Source of the DNA: Cellvibrio sp. PSBB023 | GTDB lineage: Bacteria; Pseudomonadota; Gammaproteobacteria; Pseudomonadales; Cellvibrionaceae | DNA: 64,000 nt | Assembly: GCF_002007605.1 (NCBI RefSeq) | Contig: NZ_CP019799.1 | Span: 868,001 to 932,000, forward strand | Direction of reading: 5' to 3' | The notes under the pieces: generated by a model | What the model saw: the letters and a program-made list of their open reading frames with translations, nothing else | Database searches by the model: none | Told to the model about the DNA's origin: nothing | In this document: in pieces, positions 18,573 to 29,083 of the stretch | How the letters are laid out: each line of letters begins with the position of its first letter | Numbering within the stretch: position 1 is the first letter of the stretch | Program-made: the position numbers and the translations under genes

Positions 18573-20720
18573 ATGTTTCAAGGAAAAGCCCTCAAGGTTA
18601 CCCTTTTGCCCGATGGCATTGCGGAGCTGACCTTTGATCTGCAAGGCGAGTCAGTCAATAAATTCAATTTGCTCGCAGTTGCTGAACTTCAACAGGTACT
18701 TGATCTGTTGGGAACATCCTCGGGGATCAGGGGGCTCCTGATCACCAGCGCCAAAGAGGTATTTATTGTTGGTGCGGATATCACTGAATTTGGTGCTGTT
18801 TTTGCGGCTGGGCCCGATCAGGTCATCGGTCATCTGGCGGCCAACAATCGCAATTTCTGTCGTATTGAAGATTTACCCTTCCCAACCGTGGTGGCTATTA
18901 ATGGCTTTGCGTTGGGCGGTGGCTTGGAATTCTGTTTGTCGTGTGATTACCGTATCGCCAGCACTGCGGCCAAAGTAGGTCTACCGGAAACCAAGTTGGG
19001 TATTATTCCCGGTTGGGGTGGTACGGTGCGACTGCCGCGTATTGCCGGTTTGGATACAGCGGTCGAATGGATCGCCGCAGGCAAAGAAAACGACGCAGAA
19101 TCTGCGTTAACGGCGCGTGTGGTTGATGCGGTTGTTGAGCCTGCCAAGTTGCGCGATGCTGCACTTCATTGCCTGCAACAATGCATAGCTGGTGTGTTTG
19201 ATTATCAGGCTCGCCGCACACAGAAAAAATCACCATTACAGTTAAATTTTATTGAATCGATGATGGCCTTTGAAACCTCCAAAGCATTTGTTGGGGCTCA
19301 GGCCGGGCGTAATTATCCAGCGCCAGTAACGGCAATTAAATCGATGCAGAAAGCGGCAGATAAAGGTCGCGATGAAGCCCTGCAAATTGAAGCGGAAGGT
19401 TTTGCCAAAATGGCATTAACACCCGTGGCTCAATCTTTGGTCGGGATCTTTATTAATGAGCAATTGCTCGGTAAAAAAGCCAAAGCCTGGGAGAAAAAGG
19501 CCGACAAAAAAATTGGCCGTGCGGCCGTGTTGGGTGCTGGCATTATGGGCGGTGGGATTGCCTACCAGTCGGCACTCAAGGGTGTCCCCATCAAAATGAA
19601 AGACATTGCCCAAAAAGGTATTGATCTTGGTTTGTCAGAAGCCAATAAATTATTAAGTAAGCGCGTAGAGCGTAAAAAATTAACTCCAGCAGAAATGGGA
19701 GACGTGTTAAATCGCATTGAGCCTGCGTTAACTTACGATGGTTTTGAGCAGGTCGATATTGTAGTGGAAGCCGTTGTAGAAAATCCGAAAGTGAAAAAAG
19801 CGGTATTGGCTGAGGCTGAAACAAAAGTGGGTGCTGATACGGTCATTGCTTCCAATACATCGACCATTTCAATTAGCTATCTGGCGGAAGGTTTGGCGCG
19901 TCCGGAAAATTTTTGCGGCATGCACTTTTTCAACCCTGTACACATGATGCCGCTGGTGGAGGTGATCCGCGGTGTAAAAACCTCGGATAACGCTATTGCG
20001 CGCACCGTTGCCTACGCCAATGCGATGGGTAAAAAACCGATTGTGGTGAAAGACTGTCCCGGCTTTTTAGTGAATCGCGTGTTGTTTCCCTATTTGGCCG
20101 GTTTTGCAATCTTGGTGCGCGATGGTGTGGATTTCCAGCGCATCGACAAGCTGATGGAAACCTGGGGTTGGCCAATGGGGCCTGCCTATCTGCTGGATGT
20201 TGTGGGGATTGATACCGCTGTTCATGCCGAGAAAGTGATGGCTGATGGTTTCCCGGATCGCATGCAACGCAATTTTACCTCCTGTACCGATGCCTTGTTT
20301 GCGGCTGGCCGCTTGGGGCAAAAAACGGAAAAAGGTTTTTACAACTACGCGCTGGATAAAAAAGGTAAGCCTGCCAAGGTGGTTGCACCGGAAGTCGCCG
20401 ATATAGTGAAGGCTGGTGTTCAGGTCACGGCAGATATTAGCGATGAAGACATTATCGCGCGGATGATGATTCCAATGGCAACCGAGCTGACTCGTTGCCT
20501 TGATGAAGGCATTGTGGAAACGGCGGCCGAGGCGGATATGGCACTGGTGTATGGTACGGGGTTCCCTCCATTCCGTGGTGGTGTGTTCCGTTGGATCGAT
20601 TCCATAGGTGCGGCAGCATTCTGTGATATGGCAGCAAAATTCAGTGCGCTCGGTCCGCTCTATCATGCGCCGGACAGTCTTAAAGCCAAAGCGGCCAACC
20701 ATCAAAAATTTTACGGCTAA
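18573..20720 (+). CDS. fadB: fatty acid oxidation complex alpha subunit
   Basis: A 715-residue multifunctional enzyme with enoyl-CoA hydratase/isomerase (N-terminal crotonase fold) and 3-hydroxyacyl-CoA dehydrogenase (C-terminal) activities. Crotonase signatures include [17 protein letters not shown] and [14 protein letters not shown]. The NAD-binding loop is [16 protein letters not shown] near residue 320, followed by [13 protein letters not shown]. It acts in the cytosol as an alpha2beta2 complex with FadA, encoded 12 bp downstream. AGAGAG precedes the ATG. Confidence 0.97.
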   Translation: MFQGKALKVTLLPDGIAELTFDLQGESVNKFNLLAVAELQQVLDLLGTSSGIRGLLITSAKEVFIVGADITEFGAVFAAGPDQVIGHLAANNRNFCRIEDLPFPTVVAINGFALGGGLEFCLSCDYRIASTAAKVGLPETKLGIIPGWGGTVRLPRIAGLDTAVEWIAAGKENDAESALTARVVDAVVEPAKLRDAALHCLQQCIAGVFDYQARRTQKKSPLQLNFIESMMAFETSKAFVGAQAGRNYPAPVTAIKSMQKAADKGRDEALQIEAEGFAKMALTPVAQSLVGIFINEQLLGKKAKAWEKKADKKIGRAAVLGAGIMGGGIAYQSALKGVPIKMKDIAQKGIDLGLSEANKLLSKRVERKKLTPAEMGDVLNRIEPALTYDGFEQVDIVVEAVVENPKVKKAVLAEAETKVGADTVIASNTSTISISYLAEGLARPENFCGMHFFNPVHMMPLVEVIRGVKTSDNAIARTVAYANAMGKKPIVVKDCPGFLVNRVLFPYLAGFAILVRDGVDFQRIDKLMETWGWPMGPAYLLDVVGIDTAVHAEKVMADGFPDRMQRNFTSCTDALFAAGRLGQKTEKGFYNYALDKKGKPAKVVAPEVADIVKAGVQVTADISDEDIIARMMIPMATELTRCLDEGIVETAAEADMALVYGTGFPPFRGGVFRWIDSIGAAAFCDMAAKFSALGPLYHAPDSLKAKAANHQKFYG

Positions 20721-21911
<1,191 letters not shown>

Positions 21912-21946
21912 TTGTTTATCTAGCCTGCTATCTACCAAAACAGCCA

Positions 21947-21985
21947 CCACTAAAAAAGCCGACCCAGTGTCGGCTTTTTTAGTGG
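21947..21985 (+). terminator. rho-independent terminator after fadA
   Basis: A perfect 17-bp inverted repeat (CCACTAAAAAAGCCGAC and its complement) with loop CCAGT includes a run of six Ts. It is the end of the fadBA operon. Confidence 0.92.
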
Positions 21986-22085
21986 TCTTTGTAATCAAAT
22001 GTTGCATGTGTTGTTTTGCCAGCAAGAAATTGCAACGCTCTGATAAACTACAATCCTACGTTGGCTAGCTAATAAAGAGACAGGA

Positions 22086-23497
22086 TTGATTCTTCACACT
22101 CTGGATAACAACACCGCACCTGAAGTTTGCTTGAGCGGACATGTGGAAGCATGGCAGGAATCGGCGCAGGAACAGGCTGTTGATATTTTTGCGCTGCGCT
22201 TCGTTCATCACGCCACTTATCTGGCAGAGAAATCGCAACAGACATTACTCGCACTGGTGACTATTCAGTCGCGCAATACCCAGTCTACAGTCCCTGATGT
22301 TCACATCAGCATTTTTCCCTGCACTGAGGCGCGTATACGCGAACTGGAATCATTGCCTGCTACTATCGAGTCGGCGGTTTGTTATTGCCAGCAGCAAGCT
22401 TTTCCCCGTGTGCTCATCTCTGCGCCTTTATTTTTGTCGCCGGTCCATATTCCCAAGCCTTGGGGCAAGAAGTTTGGTATACCGGCATTGAGGCGCGCGG
22501 TCAGGCAGAGGTTATTGGTGAAAGGGGCAACTTGCCTTTGCCATGGGTGCTGGAGTTTTTGCGTCATCGCCTCGCTTTAGGTGATGCAGGGCAGCTAATA
22601 CTGCTAAAAGTGCTCGACCCGCTTGCAGACGAATGTTATGGCGACCTCTATTTCGAGCTACATGAGCAAAAACAAGAGGTCTATGTCGTGACTCACGTGG
22701 ATCAGCAAGCATGGCCTGATGGGCGCGGCGCAATTCAATTGGGCTTTGATCCGGCCATAAGGGCGCGGTATACAACCAACGAGGCATTTAAGCTTGCCTA
22801 TGGTGTGGCTGTTAGTGATTATGAAAAGGTGCGGCGGGCAATAGATGATTTGCTGGATCACAAAAAGCGTGAGCAAGGCATTGCACTCGATCAGCCTATC
22901 GCGGCGTGCCAGTTAAGGTTATGGATGAATGAGCTGGCACAAGATGCTGAATATAAAGCATTAGTTGACCGTGAAAAAATATTGAAGCAGGTTATGGATG
23001 GGTTTGTGGCGCTTCACCCGCTAGCGGTGGGCGATGTAGTGGCTGTACCTCGGCTGGTGCCGCATGCGTTGCAGCATGGGGTACGGGTTGTTGAGTTCCA
23101 GACGCCTGTATATGAACGAAAAATTCTCAGCTTTGGGCAAAAGGTGCTAACCCAGAAACACTGGGATACTGCTGCTGCACTAAATCTTGTCGATATGGAT
23201 TCTGCTCTGTTGGTGCCTCCAACGGTGCTGTGTCACAGCGATGCTCTTCAGGTTCAACGTATCGTCAATTTTGAAGACTTTGAGGTTCGTCGCATCAGAT
23301 TATGCGGTGAATATACCTTGGAATTCGACCATTATTGCCTGCTCATGGTATTGGAGGGGGAGGTGGGTATTCATAGTCTTGCGGGTTGTACTCGCTTGGC
23401 TAATGGCGATGTGACATTAATAGTGGCCGATGTGTTTCCCCATCAGATTGAGTCCTCTTCCGGGTTGCTGCTGCAGGCTATTCCTCGCGTGGCGTGA
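22086..23497 (+). pseudogene. phosphomannose-isomerase-like cupin gene, frameshifted
   Basis: Two overlapping frames together encode one protein of about 470 residues. The first (from a TTG at 22086) ends its meaningful sequence with LFLSPVHIPKPWG. The second picks up exactly there with QEVWYTGIEARGQAEV and runs to 23497 with LLKVLDPL, YGDLYFELHE, PHALQHGVRVVEFQTPVYER and QKVLTQKHWDT. These resemble class I mannose-6-phosphate isomerase (cupin fold) motifs. The switch lies at the GGGG at 22462-22465, and one extra G would restore the frame. It is either a recent inactivating mutation or a sequencing error. The family call is by motif only; the substrate is unknown. Confidence 0.7.
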
Positions 23498-23601
23498 GTT
23501 GTTTGCCCACTTTGCGGCGCTTACCGCCGCTATCAAATAGGCTTCCTTGGCATTGAGTGTTAGAATGCGCGCCCTTTTCATGTGGCGATAACAGGAACCC
23601 T

Positions 23602-23868
23602 ATGTCTTCCTTTTATGAAATTGTTGAGCTGACGAATGGCGATGTAGCCCTGCAACGTGCAGACAGCGAGACAAATGAACCTTTGGTAACGATTCGTTTT
23701 TCTCAGGAATCCCTGGCATTTTTGGGCGAAGAGAAATTCATGGTTGCCAAAGCGATGATTGAAGCGGGAATGGATGCGGCAGGTGAGATTGCGGATCAGC
23801 AAGCGGAGGCGCAGTTGGATGAGGCCTTTGGAGAATTGTCTGAACTGGAAAAGCTGATGTTGCACTAA
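23602..23868 (+). CDS. conserved small acidic protein, unknown
   Basis: An 88-residue acidic soluble protein. It starts MSSFYEIVELTNGDVALQRA and ends with a Glu/Ala/Leu-rich helical region (AQLDEAFGELSELEKLMLH). The start is the ATG at 23602 with AGGAA before it. The frame is open further upstream, but that part is not supported. Short proteins of this type occur in pseudomonads and relatives. I cannot assign a function. Confidence 0.65.
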   Translation: MSSFYEIVELTNGDVALQRADSETNEPLVTIRFSQESLAFLGEEKFMVAKAMIEAGMDAAGEIADQQAEAQLDEAFGELSELEKLMLH

Positions 23869-23913
23869 CAAAAAACGTTTCATCATCCCTGATGTTGACG
23901 GATTGATCTGTAG

Positions 23914-24129
23914 TTATCTAACACGTAATAGTAGCCCCTGACATTGACCTTTCGCTGCCGCGACTTCCAGTTGCGATAACTCTTTATCGCTCAGTTTCCC
24001 CGGGCTGGAAATAACCGTGTGACTGTTGCCAGCCGACAAAGCTTCCCATGTTATCCAGAGTAGTGCTTGCGGGTCTTGTGCATGGATGACGCGAATGTAG
24101 CGGGTATTTACCCCATAAGACTCAAGCAA
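23914..24129 (-). pseudogene. 3' remnant of a SulA-like cell division inhibitor gene
   Basis: About 70 codons whose product resembles the C-terminal half of SulA. The segments are DPQALLWITWEALSAGNSHT, VISSPGKLSDKELSQLEVAA and AKGQCQGLLLRVR; E. coli SulA has an equivalent ALRTGNYS ... LTEEEHAELVDAANEG ... GFIMR arrangement. SulA blocks FtsZ during the SOS response. The N-terminal portion is missing: the frame begins inside the 3' end of the M23 peptidase gene at a TTG, with no proper start. It is best explained as what remains after a deletion joined two same-strand genes. Confidence 0.6.
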
Positions 24130-24923
24130 TGGATGACAAAATGCAGGTGGGGGCCGCTGGAGTAGCCGGAACTACCGGATTTGGCGAGGGTGGTACCCGC
24201 GGTGACTTTGTCGCCTACGCGCACAGCTGCGGTGCCCAAGAGAATGTGGCCGTAAAGGGCAAAGGTGCCGTCGTCATGGAGAATGCGTACGTAATTGGCT
24301 TTGTCGAGGAAGAATTTATCCACGCCGCCCATGTAGTAATCGTCCTTTACGGCGATTACGACACCGGCGCGTGCGGCGTTGATGGCGGTACCCACCGGCA
24401 GTGCTATATCGACGGCATAGCGGCTGTTATCACCCTGATGGGAAAACTTACCGTTAAAGGCCTGGGTGATTCTGTAGCAGCCCAAGGGGTCAGCAGGGAA
24501 CTGGTATTCCTGCGGCCCTGGCACGCGGCTGGGGTCGCCCCATTGCCATTTGTAGGTAAAAGGTTCAATGGTATCCGCTGTGCTCAACAGGGTTTTCTTG
24601 CCAAGAGCGGGAATAACGCGGGATTTGCCTTTCTTGAGTTGCGACGACTGCAGTCTGACGTGAACGGGTGCATGAAAAGGGTTGTGCACCACCAAGTGAT
24701 TCTTGCCCCGCTGCTCATCTTTATCGACAAAAAACCTGGGTTCTATTTTCGGTTTGGCAGTTTTTTTCAGGGTAAGCGTTTCTGCTGTATCGGTTTTGGG
24801 TTTTTTGTCGGTATAACGCCATTTGCCGTTGGCATCCTGGTATTTATAAATATCGGCTGCCTGCAGCGGCGGACCTGAAAATACTAAAACCAGTCCAAGT
24901 AATGGCAATAAGTGGCGTCGCAT
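24108..24923 (-). CDS. M23 family peptidase with DUF4124 domain, C-terminally truncated
   Basis: A 271-residue exported protein: signal peptide (about 1-22), a DUF4124-like segment (IYKYQDANGKWRYTDKKP), then a LytM/M23 metallopeptidase domain. The zinc-site pieces HQGDNSRYAVDIALPVGT and GPHLHFVIH are present. The family normally continues for another 25-40 residues past HLHF. Here the frame ends five residues later (CLSLMG) and the DNA continues into a sulA-like 3' end, so the C-terminus is probably lost. Members cut or remodel murein in the periplasm, or activate amidases. The start is the ATG at 24921-24923. Confidence 0.8.
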   Translation of the reverse strand: MRRHLLPLLGLVLVFSGPPLQAADIYKYQDANGKWRYTDKKPKTDTAETLTLKKTAKPKIEPRFFVDKDEQRGKNHLVVHNPFHAPVHVRLQSSQLKKGKSRVIPALGKKTLLSTADTIEPFTYKWQWGDPSRVPGPQEYQFPADPLGCYRITQAFNGKFSHQGDNSRYAVDIALPVGTAINAARAGVVIAVKDDYYMGGVDKFFLDKANYVRILHDDGTFALYGHILLGTAAVRVGDKVTAGTTLAKSGSSGYSSGPHLHFVIHCLSLMG

Positions 24924-25153
24924 AATTGTCCCTGAATGTTATTGGTGCCTGTTTGATCGGTACCAAACCCGTCAAATACCTGGCCTGTCAAAACAGTCGC
25001 GTTTTATACGCTAATCCACAGCAATATTAAATCGCCAGTGCGGTAGCCGGGTGTTATTGCTGCTGCTGTGGTCTTGGCAAGTGCGAGCCAATAGTTTGAC
25101 TGGCTGTTTGCGTGTTTTTATGTAACTCATTGATAATAAAAACAAAAAAAGAT

Positions 25154-25169
25154 TGGCATCAGGCTTGCA
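25154..25169 (+). promoter_or_regulatory. sigma-54 promoter of fleSR
   Basis: TGGCATCAGGCTTGCA has the GG-N10-GC core with near-consensus -24 (TGGCA) and -12 (TTGCA) elements. It lies about 97 bp upstream of the fleS ATG. In pseudomonads fleSR is RpoN- and FleQ-dependent, which matches. The remainder of the 24924-25265 gap holds no gene. Confidence 0.8.
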
Positions 25170-25265
25170 GTTACCCCTGTATAGCAGTGCCACGGGCAGC
25201 TGATCCGTTAACTTATTGACGGTTTGGTTAGCGATGTGGCGCGAGATCAGCGATCAGGGGTTTCT

Positions 25266-26612
25266 ATGACACAAGCACTTTTGAATACGGTGGATAAGGC
25301 AGGGTTGACGCTCGTACCTGTGGGCGATGCTGCCAACACCAATGCGGGTGTGTTGCTAACCAGGCCGCTGGTTCAAGAGCCCCTGCTGGTTAAAGACAGG
25401 GTACTCGCTGAAAAGAGCCAGGATTTAAAAAGTGCTTTTGCCTTGTTTGATCAGCTTTCCAATCAACTGGCGGATTCCTATCACCTGTTGGAAAACCGCG
25501 TTGCAGAATTAAATGAAGAGCTGTCCAGCCTGAGTGATCGCCGGTTACAAGAGCTGGCGGAAAAAGAAAAGCTCGCGCATCGCTTGGAAAGCCTGCTCAA
25601 CTTTTTACCCGGTGGCGTGGTGGTACTGGATTCCTCAGGCCGCGTTTCCGAATGCAACCCGGCAGCGCTTGACTTATTGGGCGAGCCCCTGCAAGGCGAA
25701 CTTTGGCGCGAAGTGATTAAACGCAGCTTTGCGCCACGTCAGGATGATGGTCATGAAGTCTCTTTACACGATGGCCGTCGCATTAGTATTCAAACCCGCA
25801 ATCTTGGTGAAGACGGGCAAATTATTTTGCTGACCGATCAAACCGAAACCCGCCGATTGCAGGGCGAGTTGAGTCGCCATGAGCGATTGTCCGCACTGGG
25901 CAAAATGATGGGGGCACTGGCACATCAAATCCGCACGCCGCTGTCCTCCGCTATGTTGTACGCCGGTCATTTGTGCGATGGCAAATTGGATGATATGCGT
26001 CGCCAACAATTCTCTGAAAAAATTCTCGGGCGCTTGAACAATATCGAGCGTCAAATCCAAGACATGCTGTTTTACGTGAAAGGCGAATTGCAATTAAACG
26101 ATGTAATCAGCGTAGCGCAATTACAAAATGAATTGGCCGAGGCGATGGAAGTGCCGCTCATGACCAGTGAATCCAGTTGTGAGTGGGTTATGAATTGTCG
26201 TGAAGAATACATTCAATGCAATCGCGATGCGCTCGTAGGCGCGGTATTGAATCTGGTGAATAACGCCATTCAAGCCGTAGAGCGCAAAGCGCATTTACGC
26301 ATTGAATTTAATACTTATCCCAACGCGCTGAAGAGTGCTACCGACAAACATCGTTTGCCGCTGGAGCAGGAAGCGCCACGCTTGTGGATTCGAGTGTGTG
26401 ACAAAGGCCCGGGCATGGCGCCGGAGCTGCTCAATGCGGTGGGCGATTTATTTGTAACTACCAAAGCCCAGGGGACTGGTTTGGGGTTGAGTGTGGTGCA
26501 GGCGGTTGCGCGTGCACATCACGGAAAATTTTTATTGCAATCGACGGTTGGTAAAGGGACTTGCGCAAGCTTGTTAATTCCTTTTGCAACCTTTCAATCC
26601 CAGGGGAATTAA
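25266..26612 (+). CDS. fleS: flagellar sensor histidine kinase FleS/FlrB
   Basis: A 448-residue cytoplasmic kinase without membrane segments. It has an N-terminal coiled coil (about 50-105), a PAS domain (LLNFLPGGVVVLDSSGRVSE), a HisKA motif with the phosphohistidine in MGALAHQIRTPLSSAML, and an HATPase domain (NLVNNAIQAVE, DKGPGMAPE, TGLGLSVVQA). It phosphorylates FleR to switch on later flagellar genes. The ATG at 25266 follows an AGGGG ribosome-binding site; the longer frame from 25224 lacks one. fleQ, usually upstream, is absent here. Confidence 0.93.
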   Translation: MTQALLNTVDKAGLTLVPVGDAANTNAGVLLTRPLVQEPLLVKDRVLAEKSQDLKSAFALFDQLSNQLADSYHLLENRVAELNEELSSLSDRRLQELAEKEKLAHRLESLLNFLPGGVVVLDSSGRVSECNPAALDLLGEPLQGELWREVIKRSFAPRQDDGHEVSLHDGRRISIQTRNLGEDGQIILLTDQTETRRLQGELSRHERLSALGKMMGALAHQIRTPLSSAMLYAGHLCDGKLDDMRRQQFSEKILGRLNNIERQIQDMLFYVKGELQLNDVISVAQLQNELAEAMEVPLMTSESSCEWVMNCREEYIQCNRDALVGAVLNLVNNAIQAVERKAHLRIEFNTYPNALKSATDKHRLPLEQEAPRLWIRVCDKGPGMAPELLNAVGDLFVTTKAQGTGLGLSVVQAVARAHHGKFLLQSTVGKGTCASLLIPFATFQSQGN

Positions 26613-26614
26613 TC

Positions 26615-28174
26615 ATGGCGTTAGCATTGCAACAAGCTGGCTTTGAAAATGCGATCAACGTATTGGTTGTCGAAGATGACAATAACCTGCGTGAAGCCTT
26701 AACCGATACGCTGCAGTTGGCAGATTATGCAGTGATTGCCGTAAGCAGTGCGGAAGATGCACTCAAACAGCTCGCACTTTACAGCGACATTCGCATGATT
26801 GTGTCTGATGTAAATATGGGCGGCATGAGTGGTCATGAATTGTTGCGCTGCGTAAAGCAGGACTATCCACAAATTCCCATGATGTTGATTACGGCTTACG
26901 CCAGCATTAGCGAATCGGTTGATGCAATGAAGCAGGGCGCGGTGGATTATTTGGTAAAACCCTTTGCGCCAAATACCTTGGTGGAAACCGTGGCGCGGCA
27001 TTTGGGAGTAGCGCAAATTTCCGGTGACGAACCGGTGGCCATGGCGCCTTCCAGCCAGCAACTTTTGCAGCTTGCAAAACGTGTTGCGCAGTCAGATTCC
27101 ACGGTGTTGGTGGTGGGAGAATCAGGCACGGGTAAAGAAGTACTGGCGCGTTATATTCACGATCACTCACCACGTCGCCATCAACCTTTTATCGCGATTA
27201 ACTGCGCGGCGATTCCGGAAAATATGTTGGAAGCCATGTTGTTTGGGCATGAAAAAGGCGCTTATACCGGCGCCCACACCAGCAGCCCGGGGAAATTTGA
27301 ACAGGCTAATGGCGGCACTTTGTTGCTCGATGAAATTTCAGAAATGGATATTGGCTTGCAAGCAAAATTATTGCGTGTTTTGCAGGAGCGCGAAGTGGAG
27401 CGCTTGGGTGGGCGTAAAACTATTAAGTTGGATGTGCGTGTGATTGCCACCTCCAACCGCGATATGCGCAGTGAAGTCGTTGCGGGAAAATTCCGCGAAG
27501 ACTTGTACTATCGCCTGAGTGTATTGCCCTTGCAGTGGGCACCGCTGCGCGATCGCATGGAGGATATTATTCCGCTCGCAGAAAAACTCTTGCAAAAGCA
27601 TGCCCACAAACAAAATCGTCGCGGTGTGAACTTGTCACCTTCTGCACAACAAATGCTGCTCGCTTATCCATGGCCGGGCAATGTACGCGAGCTGGATAAC
27701 ATTATGCAGCGCGCTTTGATTTTGCAGCCAGGTAAATCGATTCAGGCAGAAGATTTGGGCTTGGGCGGTGAAGGCACCTATTCACAAAGCCCGATCAGCT
27801 ACAGCCAAAAGCCGAATTTATTGCAAGCGGCGCAGGCGGTTAACCCAGTTATGGATGACGGCGGAGACAGACAGCCATCTTTTGCGGCGCAGGCTTTTGC
27901 CAATGCCAGCTTCCGCGCCAGTCAATTTTCTGTCGGTGCAGTGAACAACGAACATTTGGCGCTGGTTAGCAATCAACCAGTGCAGCATTCATCGCTGAAT
28001 AATCCTGCATTAGGTAACGACCTTAAGCAGCGCGAGTACGAAATTATTATGAATACCTTGCGCAATGAGCGCGGCAGCCGGAAAAACACGGCCGAGCGAT
28101 TGGGAATCAGTGCACGTACCCTGCGCTATAAAATTGCGCGTTTGCGTGAAGAGGGTTATGACATTACCGAGTAA
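26615..28174 (+). CDS. fleR: sigma-54-dependent flagellar response regulator FleR/FlrC
   Basis: A 519-residue NtrC-type activator. The receiver domain carries Asp65 in IVSDVNMGG. The AAA+ domain has Walker A GESGTGKE, the sigma-54 contact loop GAYTGA (Tyr replacing the usual Phe) and Walker B LLLDEI. The C-terminal Fis-type HTH is in RKNTAERLGISARTLRYKI. A low-complexity linker (about 395-460) separates the AAA+ and HTH parts. It begins two bases after the fleS stop with AGGGGAA upstream. It activates the class III flagellar genes downstream. Confidence 0.94.
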   Translation: MALALQQAGFENAINVLVVEDDNNLREALTDTLQLADYAVIAVSSAEDALKQLALYSDIRMIVSDVNMGGMSGHELLRCVKQDYPQIPMMLITAYASISESVDAMKQGAVDYLVKPFAPNTLVETVARHLGVAQISGDEPVAMAPSSQQLLQLAKRVAQSDSTVLVVGESGTGKEVLARYIHDHSPRRHQPFIAINCAAIPENMLEAMLFGHEKGAYTGAHTSSPGKFEQANGGTLLLDEISEMDIGLQAKLLRVLQEREVERLGGRKTIKLDVRVIATSNRDMRSEVVAGKFREDLYYRLSVLPLQWAPLRDRMEDIIPLAEKLLQKHAHKQNRRGVNLSPSAQQMLLAYPWPGNVRELDNIMQRALILQPGKSIQAEDLGLGGEGTYSQSPISYSQKPNLLQAAQAVNPVMDDGGDRQPSFAAQAFANASFRASQFSVGAVNNEHLALVSNQPVQHSSLNNPALGNDLKQREYEIIMNTLRNERGSRKNTAERLGISARTLRYKIARLREEGYDITE

Positions 28175-28537
28175 GTAAATCCTGATAGTTCCTGTCGCAT
28201 CCTGCTTGTTTGTACTCTTGCTGGATGCGGCAAACCTACCGAATATCCCCATAGCCGTAATAGCTATCACGTCCCAATACATCCCTCCAAGCCAGCAATC
28301 GGCAAAGAAGCTAGCCTTGATTTTCTGTAATTGCATCTGTTTGGATAATATCCAATTAATTCAGCATCAGTAGCTTATAACTCAGTAATTAATTAGGAAT
28401 GGTGATTAAAATGTTGATTTTTATGGGTTTAAATGCATTTAAACTGTTCCAGTTTTTGGGAATTATACAGCGACACAATAAATTTATTGGAATAAATCCC
28501 TGCGAGTTATATAGTTGATGCAAAGCAATAAACTGTT
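28175..28537. other. 363-bp AT-rich non-coding stretch with inverted repeats
   Basis: No gene is seen. It contains three perfect inverted repeats: 28341-28355 (arms TTGGATA), 28427-28444 (an 18-bp palindrome centred on ATGCAT) and 28482-28497 (arms ATTTATT). It begins just after fleR and precedes the first AT-rich unknown gene. Confidence 0.6.
28427..28444. repeat. 18-bp perfect palindrome
   Basis: GTTTAAATGCATTTAAAC reads identically on both strands. There is no T tract, so it is not an intrinsic terminator. It could be an operator for a dimeric repressor or a cruciform/recombination site. Confidence 0.6.
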
Positions 28538-28567
28538 ATGCAAAACTATAATATATGGGGAATTATT

Positions 28568-28864
28568 TTGAAGCTTATAACTGTACAAGTAGTGGAAGCA
28601 CAAAAAGGATACTTCGCTATCTATGAACTAGACGGGCCAGAAGATTTGGAAAAAATTGAGCCTATAATCGCATGGAGAGTGGAAACCTACGAAAAAGAAG
28701 ATGGAATTGGACTGTATTCTGTTTGCACCCCACTAACGGTAGACGGTGATGTGGGCGGTAATTGTATTGGCGTACAAAATCCAGATCTTTCAGTAACTGT
28801 ATTTGAGGAATCCACATACTCATCCTTGGTTGAATTAATAAGTATGAGAAAGAGGAAAAATTAA
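28568..28864 (+). CDS. hypothetical protein in AT-rich island
   Basis: About 98 residues, starting LKLITVQVVEAQKGYFAIYE, with no membrane segment or recognised motif. It is slightly acidic with aromatic residues, and perhaps a beta-rich small domain. A TTG at 28568, seven bases after GGGGA, is the better-supported start. An ATG at 28538 would add ten residues. Codon use is clearly more AT-rich than in flanking flagellar genes, suggesting later acquisition. Confidence 0.5.
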   Translation: MKLITVQVVEAQKGYFAIYELDGPEDLEKIEPIIAWRVETYEKEDGIGLYSVCTPLTVDGDVGGNCIGVQNPDLSVTVFEESTYSSLVELISMRKRKN

Positions 28865-29083
28865 TACCTGCAATACAAGTTTAGTTTGCTTGCCGATCGC
28901 AAATATTCAGCACTGTAGAATTTAAAATGGCCACTATTTTTGTGTATGTCTTATTTGATAGGTTTCAATTGAACTAAATGGGTTGAAATTTAGAAAGTAA
29001 TTATTAATCAATTGGCTGTAGGGAGATTCAGTATTTTTTAGGTTTTTCTACGGCCTCTTTAGAGGCATAAAGAGGGGGCTTAA

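Noticed and set aside
24129..24878. A 249-codon plus-strand frame opposite the M23 gene
   Set aside because: Glycine-rich antisense product without motifs; the minus-strand frame has a signal peptide and M23 motifs.
29053..29066. GCCTCT/AGAGGC hairpin before the gene at 29084 as a riboswitch
   Set aside because: Only a six-base stem with a two-base loop; no conserved aptamer features.
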